Positions 6,595-15,246 of a stretch of 64,000 bases of DNA are shown piece by piece. The stretch covers positions 1 through 64,000 of the forward strand of contig CAZFCY010000001.1 in NCBI GenBank assembly GCA_964517665.1, given 5' to 3'. The DNA is from Congregicoccus sp964517665 (GTDB taxonomy: Bacteria; Verrucomicrobiota; Verrucomicrobiia; Opitutales; Opitutaceae). How positions within the stretch are numbered: position 1 is the stretch's first letter; each line of letters begins with the position of its first letter. The notes under the pieces are model-generated. The model saw only the letters and a list, made by a program, of their open reading frames with translations. It had not been told where the DNA came from and ran no database searches. Both the position numbers and the translations under genes were made by a program.

Positions 6595-8817
6595 ATGTCC
6601 TATTGCTCTTCTCGTTTTCGCACTCAGCGCCGCGTCACGCGTGAAGTCGTGATCGGCGGCGTGGGGGTCGGCGGAGCGAATCCCATCCGCGTCCAGTCGA
6701 TGACGACGAGCGACACCCAGGACGTCGCGGCCACGGCGCGGCAGTCGATCGCGCTCGCCGAGGTCGGTTGCGAGATCGTGCGCGTGACCGCGCCGAACGT
6801 CGCCGCCGCGAAATGCCTTCGGGACATCCGCGCGCAGTTCACCGCCGCCGGTTTCGGCCACGTGCCGCTGGTCGCGGACATCCATTTCCTGCCTTCGGCC
6901 GCGATGGAAGCGGTCGAGCATGTGGAAAAGATCCGCGTCAATCCCGGCAACTATGCGGACAAGAAGCGCTTCGCCGTGCGCGAATACACGGACGCCGATT
7001 ACGAGCGGGAACTCGAGCGATTGCACGAGGCGTTTTCCCCGCTCGTGAAACGCTGCCGGGAACTCGGCCGGGCCATGCGCATCGGCACGAATCACGGCTC
7101 GCTCTCCGACCGGATCATGAACCGCTACGGCGACACGCCGCTCGGCATGGTCGAGTCCGCGCTCGAGTTCATCCGCATCGCGCAGAACAACGACTTTCGC
7201 GACATCGTGCTCTCGATGAAGGCGAGCAACCCGAAGGTGATGATCCAGGCCTACCGGTTGCTCGTCGAGCGCATGGCGGCGGAGGACATGCATTACCCGC
7301 TCCACCTCGGCGTGACCGAGGCCGGCGACGGCGAGGACGGCCGCATCAAAAGCGCGATCGGCATCGGCAGCCTTCTGCTCGACGGCCTCGGCGACACCAT
7401 CCGGGTCTCGCTCACGGAGGATTCGGTCTACGAGATCCCCGTCGCGCAGGCCCTCGCGCGCAAGGCGATGAGCCTGTGGACGAATGGCGACGAACCTCGA
7501 AACATTGGAGGGTCCACCTCCGTGTGGACCGTTTCGCGTGCGGGCGACACGGAGGTCGTCCCTCCAGCGAATCCAGACCCAGAAAGCAACTCCATCGATC
7601 CCTATCAGTTCGCGCGCCGCGCGATCGCGTCGGTGGAACTCGGCCATGCCGCCACGATCAACGTCGAGCAGCCGCCGCGCGTGATCGTTTCGGCCGGCGT
7701 CGTTCCGCAGGACATGACCACGCTCGCGACGGCCTTGCGCCAGGCGCGCCTCCGCCTCGTGGACACGCCGATCGAAGGGCTTTTGTTGCGCGCCACGACG
7801 ATCGAAGAAGCAAACCGCGCGATCGCGTGGCCCGCCGCGGAATCGGCGGGATCCCTGCCCGCCCGGGCGGGGCTGCGAGACGAAACGCTCGTCGAATGCC
7901 TGATCGTGGAACTTCCACCGACATGCGACACGGCCGCGTTGTCGCGCGAGATCGGGCGTCGATCTCCAACTGCGCCGCGCGTGGGCCTGTTTCGCGCCTT
8001 CGATGCCGCGGGCGCCGCGCTCGCCGCGAGCTTTATTCGCGAGTGCGCCGCAGCCGGCGCGCTTCCCTTCGTGGCATTGCCCGCGGAGGCAGTCGGCGCG
8101 CTCACCGCGGCTTTGCGCGCTCGGGGCGATGAGCCGCCCGCGCCGTGGATCGCCACGCTCGCGCTGCCGTTTGCCGGGTGGCCCACCGCGGGATCCCTGC
8201 CTTCCCAGGCAGGGCCGCAAAAAGGCGCGCACGCCGTCGGAGCCTGGCGGGAGTTTGTCGAAACGCTCCATCGACACGGCATCGCCGCGCCGGTCTGGAT
8301 CCGCAACACGCCGGAAACCGCGATCGCGCGCGAACAGTCGTTTCTCGGCCGGCTCCTCGAAGCGAGCGTGCTCACCGGCGCGTTGCTTTGCGACGGCATC
8401 GGCGACCTCGTCAGCATCGAAACCGAGTCCGATCCGATCCGCGCCACGAAGCTCGCCTACAACGTCCTCCAAGGCGCGGGGGCGCGCATCTCGAAAACCG
8501 AATTCGTCGCCTGCCCCAGTTGCGGTCGCACGCTCTTCGACCTCCAGACCACGACGCAGCGCATCCGCGAAAAGACCGGCCACCTCAAGGGCGTGAAGAT
8601 CGCGATCATGGGCTGCATCGTCAACGGACCCGGCGAAATGGCCGACGCCGACTTCGGCTACGTCGCCGGCGCGCCCGGCCGCATCAATCTCTACGTGGGC
8701 AAAAACTGCGTGCAGTACAACATCCCGCAGGCCGAGGCCGACCAGCGCCTCATCGATCTCATCCGCGAACACGGCAAATGGTTCGACCCCGAGCCCGCCG
8801 AAGTCGCCCCCGCGTGA
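6595..8817 (+). CDS. ispG: 4-hydroxy-3-methylbut-2-en-1-yl diphosphate synthase, long three-domain type
   Basis: Iron-sulfur enzyme of the penultimate MEP step, converting MEcPP to HMBPP. The N-terminal TIM barrel covers about residues 10-300 (IRVQSMTTSDTQD; RVNPGNYADKK). The C-terminal 4Fe-4S domain starts at CPSCGRTLFDLQ (first Cys about residue 640) and continues with MGCIVNGPGEM. Between them is a large middle domain, giving 740 residues against about 370 in E. coli, as in the Chlamydia and plant type. Three REP-like palindromes lie in frame within the coding region at 7507-7565, 7853-7872 and 8195-8214, apparently encoding linkers. The ATG at 6595 follows a heptad hairpin directly. Confidence 0.96.
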   Translation: MSYCSSRFRTQRRVTREVVIGGVGVGGANPIRVQSMTTSDTQDVAATARQSIALAEVGCEIVRVTAPNVAAAKCLRDIRAQFTAAGFGHVPLVADIHFLPSAAMEAVEHVEKIRVNPGNYADKKRFAVREYTDADYERELERLHEAFSPLVKRCRELGRAMRIGTNHGSLSDRIMNRYGDTPLGMVESALEFIRIAQNNDFRDIVLSMKASNPKVMIQAYRLLVERMAAEDMHYPLHLGVTEAGDGEDGRIKSAIGIGSLLLDGLGDTIRVSLTEDSVYEIPVAQALARKAMSLWTNGDEPRNIGGSTSVWTVSRAGDTEVVPPANPDPESNSIDPYQFARRAIASVELGHAATINVEQPPRVIVSAGVVPQDMTTLATALRQARLRLVDTPIEGLLLRATTIEEANRAIAWPAAESAGSLPARAGLRDETLVECLIVELPPTCDTAALSREIGRRSPTAPRVGLFRAFDAAGAALAASFIRECAAAGALPFVALPAEAVGALTAALRARGDEPPAPWIATLALPFAGWPTAGSLPSQAGPQKGAHAVGAWREFVETLHRHGIAAPVWIRNTPETAIAREQSFLGRLLEASVLTGALLCDGIGDLVSIETESDPIRATKLAYNVLQGAGARISKTEFVACPSCGRTLFDLQTTTQRIREKTGHLKGVKIAIMGCIVNGPGEMADADFGYVAGAPGRINLYVGKNCVQYNIPQAEADQRLIDLIREHGKWFDPEPAEVAPA
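7507..7565. repeat. In-frame palindromic element inside ispG (type 1)
   Basis: The 17-nt arms 7507-7523 (GGAGGGTCCACCTCCGT) and 7549-7565 are inverted with 2 mismatches and a 25-nt loop. It is translated as part of the linker after the TIM barrel (IGGSTSVWTV...TEVVPPA, about residues 305-324). It looks like an intergenic REP element captured in coding sequence without breaking the frame. Confidence 0.75.
7853..7872. repeat. In-frame palindromic element inside ispG (type 2, copy 1)
   Basis: The 8-nt arms 7853-7860 (CCCTGCCC) and 7865-7872 (GGGCGGGG) surround a 4-nt loop, preceded by GGGAT. It encodes GSLPARAG. The same design occurs at 8195-8214, 45820-45839 and 60981-61000. Confidence 0.7.
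8195..8214. repeat. In-frame palindromic element inside ispG (type 2, copy 2)
   Basis: Perfect 8-nt arms 8195-8202 (CCCTGCCT) and 8207-8214 (AGGCAGGG) with loop TCCC, again preceded by GGGAT. It encodes GSLPSQAG, closely matching GSLPARAG from copy 1, so the two coding repeats share both DNA structure and reading frame. Confidence 0.72.
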
Positions 8818-8846
8818 ACCACACGGCATCCTCCGAAACCAAATCC

Positions 8847-8864
8847 CTGTCGCGTACGTTACAG
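8847..8864. promoter_or_regulatory. Dyad with CGTACG core (copy 1)
   Basis: CTGTCGCGTACGTTACAG has matching outer arms CTGT/ACAG around the self-complementary core CGTACG. It sits between ispG and the rhomboid gene. A second copy at 15203-15220 differs at one position, and both continue with AAA after the right arm. It may be a protein-binding site or a short repeat; no role can be read from sequence. A bulged hairpin (8889-8913, arms GTTTGTTTCC and GGAACAAAC) lies just downstream. Confidence 0.5.
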
Positions 8865-8996
8865 AAAAATGGCTTCGGTTCGGAGAGAGTTTGTTTCCGG
8901 GGTTGGAACAAACCGGCCGCGAGGGGACTCGGAAGCGGCTGGAAAAAGCCCCCAGAGTAGCCATGGCCGCTTGTCATCGGCCGCGGCGCAACTACG

Positions 8997-9896
8997 GTGG
9001 ACCGAACCGAGATGATTTACGACCGCCCCTACATGCGGAGCGAATTTGAACGCCGCCAAGGCAACGCGCTCCACTGGATACTCGCTGTGACCATCGGCGG
9101 GTTTGTCGTGCAGAGCATCCTGCAGGTCTGGTTCAAGGTGCGGATCGATCAGTATCTGGGGCTGTCGTTTCCAGGGTTGAATTCGGGGTATGTCTGGTCG
9201 CCGCTCACTTACGGGTTCCTGCACTCGACGGAGAATCCGCTCCACATCATTTTCAACGCGCTCTGCGTTTATTTTCTCGGGCGCGAGGTGTTGCAGCAGC
9301 TCGGAAACAAGCGGTTCGTCATCCTCTATCTCGGCGCGGTGGCGATCGGCGGGCTCGGCTGGCTGCCCGTGGCCTACTTCACCGGATCGAGCGGGACGCC
9401 GGTCCTGATCGGATGCTCGGCGGCGGTTTTCGCGTTGTTGACCGTGTTCGCGTGCTTCAGCCCGGACCGGCCGATCACGCTGCTGCTGTTCTTCATCCTG
9501 CCCGTCACGATCCGCCCGCGCGTGCTCGCCTATGTGGCCGCCGGCGTGTCGGCGTTTTTCCTCCTGTTCTTCGAGCTTCAGGGAAGGAGCGGCGTGGCGC
9601 ATTCCAGCCATCTCGCGGGCATGGCCGCCGGCTGGCTCTACTTCCGCTACGTGCACGCGCGCACCGGCGACTACGGCGGCGGCCTGCGCCCGAGCATCGA
9701 GATGCCGACGTGGTTGAAGCGAAAGAAAAAGGCGCCGACCGACACGCCCTTCACGGTCAACGTCTCCGGCTCCCGCGACATCAAGGCCGAGATCGACCGC
9801 ATCCTGGACAAGATCAACGCGCACGGCTTCGGCTCGCTCACGGACGAGGAGCGCCGGATTCTGGACAGCGCGCGCAACGTCTTGAACAAGCGCTGA
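8997..9896 (+). CDS. Rhomboid-family intramembrane serine protease
   Basis: A polytopic membrane protein that should cleave transmembrane helices within the bilayer. From the GTG at 8997 the predicted catalytic serine is S141 in LIGCSAAVFALL (GxSx motif) and the catalytic histidine is in HSSHLAGMAAGW (H202 or H205; H205 precedes the LAGM typical of the family). HIIFNALCVYFLG carries the conserved H and N of the second helix. Five to six helices are predicted. After about residue 235 there is a cytoplasmic tail ending in a short helical segment (GFGSLTDEERRIL) seen in many rhomboid proteins of this kind. An alternative start is ATG at 9012. Its stop lies 11 nt before the likely glnE start. Confidence 0.88.
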   Translation: MDRTEMIYDRPYMRSEFERRQGNALHWILAVTIGGFVVQSILQVWFKVRIDQYLGLSFPGLNSGYVWSPLTYGFLHSTENPLHIIFNALCVYFLGREVLQQLGNKRFVILYLGAVAIGGLGWLPVAYFTGSSGTPVLIGCSAAVFALLTVFACFSPDRPITLLLFFILPVTIRPRVLAYVAAGVSAFFLLFFELQGRSGVAHSSHLAGMAAGWLYFRYVHARTGDYGGGLRPSIEMPTWLKRKKKAPTDTPFTVNVSGSRDIKAEIDRILDKINAHGFGSLTDEERRILDSARNVLNKR

Positions 9897-9907
9897 CGCG
9901 TTCGGCC

Positions 9908-12754
9908 TTGGCCTCGTTTCTCGAGCGACTTCGCACGCTCGACCCGCAGCTCGACTGGGGCCGGCTCCCGCCCGATGCGGAGGCGCGACTGGAAGCGTTC
10001 GCGACGGCGGCGCCGCTCTACGCGCGAGCGATCGAGAGCCATCCACGCCGGGCGCTCTGGCTCGAGGAGGAGGAAAACCTGCGCACGCACCACGGGTTTC
10101 ACGCGCTCCTCGCGAATTGGAACGCGATGCGCGCCGCGCACGATTCGCCGCAACGCGAGTCGCCCCGCCATCCGGAATTGCTGCGGCGTTTTCGCCGCAA
10201 GATGTCGATGCGCATCGCCTATCGCGACGTCGCGAACGTCGCCTCGACGGCCGAGATCGTCGAGGAGCTGACGCGCCTGGCCGAGTTCTGCCTGCGGGAA
10301 GTGCTCTTCGTCGCGCGCAGTCTCTGGAATCGCCGGCTGGGCGAGCCATGGAACGAAGCGACAGACCAGCCGGCGCTTTTCTGCGTGCTCGGGCTCGGCA
10401 AACTCGGCGGGCAGGAACTCAACTTCTCGTCCGACATCGACCTTGTCTTCCTCTATGAGGGAGATGGATGCACGCGGCGCGGAAGCCGTCTCAGCCAGAC
10501 GAGCAACGCCGAATACTTTCAACGGCTGGGCGAGACCATCAGCCAGTTGTTGAACGCGCGCGACGGCGCCGGATTTCTCTTTCGCGCCGACCTGCGGCTC
10601 CGGCCCGGCGGAGCGGCGGCCCCGCTCGTGCCCGCGATGGAGGCGGTCGAAAACTACTACGCGGCGACCGGCCAGACCTGGGAGCGCCTGGCGTTGATCA
10701 AGGCCCGGCCGGTCGCGGGCGATCTCGCTCTCGGCGCGGAGTTGCTGGAAAACCTCCACAGCTTTCGCTACCCGCGCCACCCTCCGCCCTCGCTCGCCGC
10801 GGAAATCGCGGCGATGAAGCAGCGCACCGAGCGCGAAATCGTGGGAGCCGCCGCGCTCGAGCGGGACGTGAAATCCGGCTTCGGCGGCATCCGCGAGATC
10901 GAGTTTTTCACACAGGCGATGCAACTGCTCCACGCCGGGCGTTTTCCGTTTTTGCAAACGCACTCGACCATCGCCGCGCTCGAACAACTCGTGCGCTACG
11001 GACTGCTCGAGGCCGCCACCGGCTCGTTTCTCGAGGAAACCTACTGGCTGTTGCGGCGCATCGAGCACCGCGTGCAGATGGCGGACGAACAGCAGACCCA
11101 CGAGCTGCCCGCGGAGGACTCGGAGCGCGAGGCGATCGGGCGCTCGCTCGGATTCGCCGACCTCGCGTCCTTCGACCGCGATCTGCGCTCCCGGCGCGAG
11201 CGCGTGCGCGCGGTTTACTCCACCCTCTTCCGCAATGCGGGCACGGGCTCGAACGATCTGCTGGAGGAATGGTGGAGCTTCTTCGCCGCGGGAAAGGAAT
11301 CGCCCGGCGTGCGGGAGCGCCTCGCGCGCTGGTTCAACGACGCGGAAGGAGCGGCGGACGGCCTGCGGCGGTTCGTGCACGAATCCGCCACGCAACCGCT
11401 GATGCGCGAACAAGCGCGCCACTTCACGGATCTTCTCCCGCAACTCGATCGCACCTTCGCGCGGCTGGCGCGCCCGATCGACACGCTGGGGCGCATCTCT
11501 TCGTTCGGCGATCGCTACGCGACGCGCGCGCAGTTTCTCGCCGCCTGCGCGATGAACCGGGATCTCCTGCCGGTGCTGGCGCTGCTTTTCGACCGCAGCC
11601 GGTTCATCCATGAACTGCTCTGCCAGCACCCCGAGATTTTCGAGGAGGTTTTTCGCCCGGAGATCCTGCGGAAACAAAAGGATCTCGCGGCGCGCCTGCG
11701 CGAACTCGCGGGCCATCCGGGCGAACCGCTGGAGGAACACCGCGCCTGGCTCTGGCTCTACGTCCGCGCCGAACAGGTGCGCGCCGCGATCGGCCACCTC
11801 CTCGGCCTTCTCGACCCGGCCTCCGCCGCCCGCGAGCTTTCCAGTCTGGCCGAGTCCGTCGTGCTCGATCTTCTTCGCCGCGTTCCCGGCGGCGAGGAGC
11901 TGCTCGTCGTCGCCCTGGGAAAGCTCGGCGGCGGCGAACTCGCGTTTGGCTCGGACCTCGACCTCGTCTTTCTCGCGGCCGACGACCGCGCCGCCACGGC
12001 GGAAAGAGCGCTGCGCTCCATCCAAAAGCGCCTTGCCGCCTGCGACGCGCGCGACGCCGTTTTCCAACTCGACCTGCGCCTGCGCCCCCACGGCGACGCC
12101 GGTCCGCTGGTCGCCGGCATCGAGGCGGCGGACAGCTATTACGAAAACACCGCCCAGCTTTGGGAGCGCCAGACGTTGACGCGCGCCCGCGTCCTGGCCG
12201 GCCCGGCCGCGCTGAGGGAAAAATGGCAGGCGCTCATCGCGGCCCGGCTCCGCGCCCGATCGTTGCGGCAGGAGGAGGCTGACGAACTCTGGCGGATGCG
12301 GCTCCGCGTCGAGCGCGAACGCGACCGGATCGAGCCGCCCGAACGCGCCTTCAAAACCGGCGCCGGCGGCCTGATCGATATCGAGTTTTCCCTTCAGATC
12401 CTCCAACTCGCGCATGGTCATGCGGTTCCGCAAATCCTCACCCCCGACACCCGGCTGGGCTGGACGCAAGCGGGAAGGACGGGAATCGTTCCGGAAAGGA
12501 CGGCGGAAACCCTCCTCGCCCACCACGAGCACCTCAAGGCGATCGAGTTCGCCCTGCGCCGCGACAGCAACCGCGCCGAGACGCGCATCCCGGCCGATGC
12601 GTCCGCCCAAAACGCGCTCGCCGTCTGGCTCGGGGCGCGCGATTGGAGCGGTTTCTGGCAGGAGCATCGCGAGCGCATGAGAGAAACCCGGACGCTGGTG
12701 ACAGGCGCGCTTGCCGGGGTCGTTGCTTCAACGGCACTTGAAGGTCTCCGATAA
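9908..12754 (+). CDS. glnE: Bifunctional glutamine synthetase adenylyltransferase/adenylyl-removing enzyme
   Basis: Controls glutamine synthetase by adding or removing AMP. There are two nucleotidyltransferase domains in tandem, each with the GKLGG...SD(I/L)D signature: LGKLGGQELNFSSDIDLVFL in the N-terminal half and ALGKLGGGELAFGSDLDLVF in the C-terminal half. Each is followed by a helical regulatory domain (FGGIREIEFFTQAMQLLH; AGGLIDIEFSLQILQLAH). With the TTG at 9908 the protein has 948 residues, the size of E. coli GlnE. The open frame extends further upstream, but only as a shadow of the rhomboid gene. It is probably co-transcribed with that gene. Neither glnB nor glnA is in the window. 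Confidence 0.93.
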   Translation: MASFLERLRTLDPQLDWGRLPPDAEARLEAFATAAPLYARAIESHPRRALWLEEEENLRTHHGFHALLANWNAMRAAHDSPQRESPRHPELLRRFRRKMSMRIAYRDVANVASTAEIVEELTRLAEFCLREVLFVARSLWNRRLGEPWNEATDQPALFCVLGLGKLGGQELNFSSDIDLVFLYEGDGCTRRGSRLSQTSNAEYFQRLGETISQLLNARDGAGFLFRADLRLRPGGAAAPLVPAMEAVENYYAATGQTWERLALIKARPVAGDLALGAELLENLHSFRYPRHPPPSLAAEIAAMKQRTEREIVGAAALERDVKSGFGGIREIEFFTQAMQLLHAGRFPFLQTHSTIAALEQLVRYGLLEAATGSFLEETYWLLRRIEHRVQMADEQQTHELPAEDSEREAIGRSLGFADLASFDRDLRSRRERVRAVYSTLFRNAGTGSNDLLEEWWSFFAAGKESPGVRERLARWFNDAEGAADGLRRFVHESATQPLMREQARHFTDLLPQLDRTFARLARPIDTLGRISSFGDRYATRAQFLAACAMNRDLLPVLALLFDRSRFIHELLCQHPEIFEEVFRPEILRKQKDLAARLRELAGHPGEPLEEHRAWLWLYVRAEQVRAAIGHLLGLLDPASAARELSSLAESVVLDLLRRVPGGEELLVVALGKLGGGELAFGSDLDLVFLAADDRAATAERALRSIQKRLAACDARDAVFQLDLRLRPHGDAGPLVAGIEAADSYYENTAQLWERQTLTRARVLAGPAALREKWQALIAARLRARSLRQEEADELWRMRLRVERERDRIEPPERAFKTGAGGLIDIEFSLQILQLAHGHAVPQILTPDTRLGWTQAGRTGIVPERTAETLLAHHEHLKAIEFALRRDSNRAETRIPADASAQNALAVWLGARDWSGFWQEHRERMRETRTLVTGALAGVVASTALEGLR

Positions 12755-12849
12755 TCTGCTTTGTTGCCTGCGCCCGGCTTTCAAAACGATCCCCGAACTG
12801 GGAACCGCCAGTTCGCGCCACTTTCTGATCCCGCCTGGAACATCGCCCA

Positions 12850-15174
12850 ATGCGCATTCGACACCTTCTCGCGAGCCTCTGCCTGATCTCCCTCTCCGTC
12901 GCTTCCTCGCAGGCGATAACCTCGGTGGCGCCCCTCAAGGCGACGCCGTTGATGGCGGAGGAGACGAAGATGGTCGTCTCGCTCCTCGAGACCGTGCACT
13001 ACCTCAACACGCCGGTGAGCGACGCCACGTTTGTGAAGCTCATCCGCGAATACATGGCCGACCTGGACGAACAGCGGCTCTTCTTCACCGCGCACGACGA
13101 AAGTTCGTTTGTCACCACCTACGGCCCGACGCTCGGAAAGGCTCTGCGGCAGGAAGGCCAGCTCGATGTGGCCTTCCGCATCTTCGCCGTCTACCGCGAG
13201 CGCGTCGAAGCCCGCGTCGGATGGATCCAGAAGCAGCTCGAGGGCGACTTCGATTTCACCGTCGAGGACGCCTACGTCTTCGATCGCGACGAGCTGCCGT
13301 GGCCCTCGACCATCGAGGAAGCCGACACCCTCTGGGGCCAGCGGCTCAAGTTCGAACTCATCCCGGAAATTCTCGCTGGAGACGACACCACCGGGACCAA
13401 GGCCGGCGACACACCTGCCGAAGCGAAAGCCGACGCCCCGTCCGACACCTCCGACGAAGCAACCGGGCTGGCCAGGGACGAGAAGATCGCCAAGGCAAAG
13501 GAAACCATTTCCAAGCGCTACGAGCGCCTGCGCAAAAATCTCTCCGAACTCGAAGCGCCCGAGGTCCAGGAGGTTTTTCTCTCCACCCTCACCCGGATGT
13601 ACGATCCGCATTCGACATTCTTCTCGGCCGAAACACTGGAGGATTTCAGCATCTCGATGCGCCTCTCGCTCGTCGGCATCGGCGCCCTCCTCTCGTCCGA
13701 GGATGGCAAGTGCGTGATCAAGGAACTGATTCCCGGCGGCCCCGCCATCCTCTCGAAGCAGATCGACGTGAACGACAAGATCGTCGCGGTCACGGAGACG
13801 CCCGGCAGCGAGCCGGTGGATGTGATCGGCATGAACCTGCGGAAGATCGTGAACATGATCCGCGGCGAGAAGGGCACGCCGATCACGCTCACCATCGTGC
13901 CCTCCGACGCGGCCGGCGGCGCGGTGCAGAAGCAGGTGACGCTCACACGCGATCTCGTCCAGCTCAACGCCAGCCGCGCCAAGGCGACCATCCAGGAGGT
14001 CCCCGCGCACGACGGCTCGCTCATGCCGATCGGCGTCATCGACATCCCGTCCTTCTATGGCCCGGTCGATGATCCCGCGCCGGGCGAGGAGCGGTCCTCG
14101 AGCGTGACCGAGGACGTCGAGGAACTCCTCGTCAAACTCAAGGCCGCGGGCGTGCGCGGCATCGTCCTCGACCTTCGCCGCAACGGCGGCGGCCTGCTCG
14201 GCGAGGCGGTGGACCTCACCGGACTTTTCATCCGCACCGGCCCGGTCGTGCTCGTGCGCAACTCCTACGGGCAGATCGACAACAAGCCCGACACCAATCC
14301 GAAGGTCGCCTACGACGGACCGCTCATGGTCTTGACTTCGCGCTACAGCGCCTCGGCCTCGGAGATCGTCGCCGGCGCGCTCCAGAATTACGGCCGCGCC
14401 ATCATCGTGGGCGACAGCTCCACGCACGGCAAAGGCACCGTCCAGGCCGTGTTGGAAATGAAAACCTTCCTTCCGCGCCAGATCTTCACCACCGGCAAGG
14501 CCGGCGCGACGAAGCTCACGGTCCAGAAATTCTACCTCCCGAACGGTTCCTCGACGCAGAACAAGGGCGTCGTTCCCGACATCTCGCTCCCCGCAATCGA
14601 GGACTTCCTTCCCATCGGCGAGGCCGACCTGCCGTATTCCCTCCCTTGGGACACCGTCGGAGGCCTCCGCTTCAACGGACGCCAGCTCGACGATTCACTC
14701 CGCTCGCACCTCAAGCAATCCACCCAGGTGCGGCTCGAGACGCTCGACGAGTTTCGCTACCTGCAGGAGCGCATCGACTGGATGCGCGAGCGCGAGCAGA
14801 TGGAGGCCGTTTCGCTCAACCTCGAGGCGCGCCGCGCGCTCAAGAAGCAGGACGAAGCCTTCCGCGAAGCCATGAAGGAAAAAAAGAAAACGCTCGCGGC
14901 GCTCAACTACGCGAAGTCCGAGATCCTGCTCGATTCCGTCGCCAATTCCGACAACGACGCGCCCACGATCGAGGAACTCACCGAAAACGCGGAAGAAGGC
15001 GACGACATCGTGTTCGACGTGCACCTGCGCGAATCCCTGCGCCTCCTGCGCGACACGGTCGAGATCGCCCCGAACCCGCGCGACTGGACCGACAGCGGAG
15101 CCATGTTCGCCGTCGTCTCGAAGCTCCCCGAGCCCGGCATGGCGCAGACGCAAACCCAGGCGCAAAAGAACTGA
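12850..15174 (+). CDS. prc: Tail-specific carboxy-terminal processing protease (Prc type, S41)
   Basis: Periplasmic protease that degrades or trims proteins from the C-terminus. A signal peptide is visible (RHLLASLCLISLSVASSQA). Next come an N-terminal helical region, a PDZ domain (about 275-365), the S41 catalytic domain, and a C-terminal DUF3340-type region rich in charged helices. The catalytic dyad is predicted as S502 in SRYSASASEIVAG and K528 in THGKGTVQ, spaced as in E. coli Tsp. At 774 residues it is the long Prc class rather than short CtpA. An Ala/Thr/Asp-rich insertion (about 178-205) looks like a linker. The gene appears to be a single unit, with 95 nt to glnE and a convergent neighbour. 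Confidence 0.93.
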   Translation: MRIRHLLASLCLISLSVASSQAITSVAPLKATPLMAEETKMVVSLLETVHYLNTPVSDATFVKLIREYMADLDEQRLFFTAHDESSFVTTYGPTLGKALRQEGQLDVAFRIFAVYRERVEARVGWIQKQLEGDFDFTVEDAYVFDRDELPWPSTIEEADTLWGQRLKFELIPEILAGDDTTGTKAGDTPAEAKADAPSDTSDEATGLARDEKIAKAKETISKRYERLRKNLSELEAPEVQEVFLSTLTRMYDPHSTFFSAETLEDFSISMRLSLVGIGALLSSEDGKCVIKELIPGGPAILSKQIDVNDKIVAVTETPGSEPVDVIGMNLRKIVNMIRGEKGTPITLTIVPSDAAGGAVQKQVTLTRDLVQLNASRAKATIQEVPAHDGSLMPIGVIDIPSFYGPVDDPAPGEERSSSVTEDVEELLVKLKAAGVRGIVLDLRRNGGGLLGEAVDLTGLFIRTGPVVLVRNSYGQIDNKPDTNPKVAYDGPLMVLTSRYSASASEIVAGALQNYGRAIIVGDSSTHGKGTVQAVLEMKTFLPRQIFTTGKAGATKLTVQKFYLPNGSSTQNKGVVPDISLPAIEDFLPIGEADLPYSLPWDTVGGLRFNGRQLDDSLRSHLKQSTQVRLETLDEFRYLQERIDWMREREQMEAVSLNLEARRALKKQDEAFREAMKEKKKTLAALNYAKSEILLDSVANSDNDAPTIEELTENAEEGDDIVFDVHLRESLRLLRDTVEIAPNPRDWTDSGAMFAVVSKLPEPGMAQTQTQAQKN

Positions 15175-15202
15175 TTCCGGGCCCCGCCCCAAAGCCACAA
15201 TT

Positions 15203-15220
15203 CTGTCTCGTACGTTACAG
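15203..15220. promoter_or_regulatory. Dyad with CGTACG core (copy 2)
   Basis: CTGTCTCGTACGTTACAG, one base different from the copy at 8847-8864. The symmetry extends outward here to TTCTGT/ACAGAA. It lies between the convergent prc and prmC genes, in a spot where a promoter is unlikely, which argues for a repeat or structural site rather than an operator. Confidence 0.5.
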
Positions 15221-15246
15221 AAATCTGGCCCGCCGTGGCTGTGGCT

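Noticed and set aside
9671..12667. Very long open frame antisense to glnE, and similar ones antisense to ispG (6577-8964) and DUF4175 (40271-43237)
   Set aside because: GC-rich codon usage removes stop codons from the opposite strand. The translations are Arg/Ala/Gly-rich without domains, while the sense strand encodes complete known or family-typical proteins.
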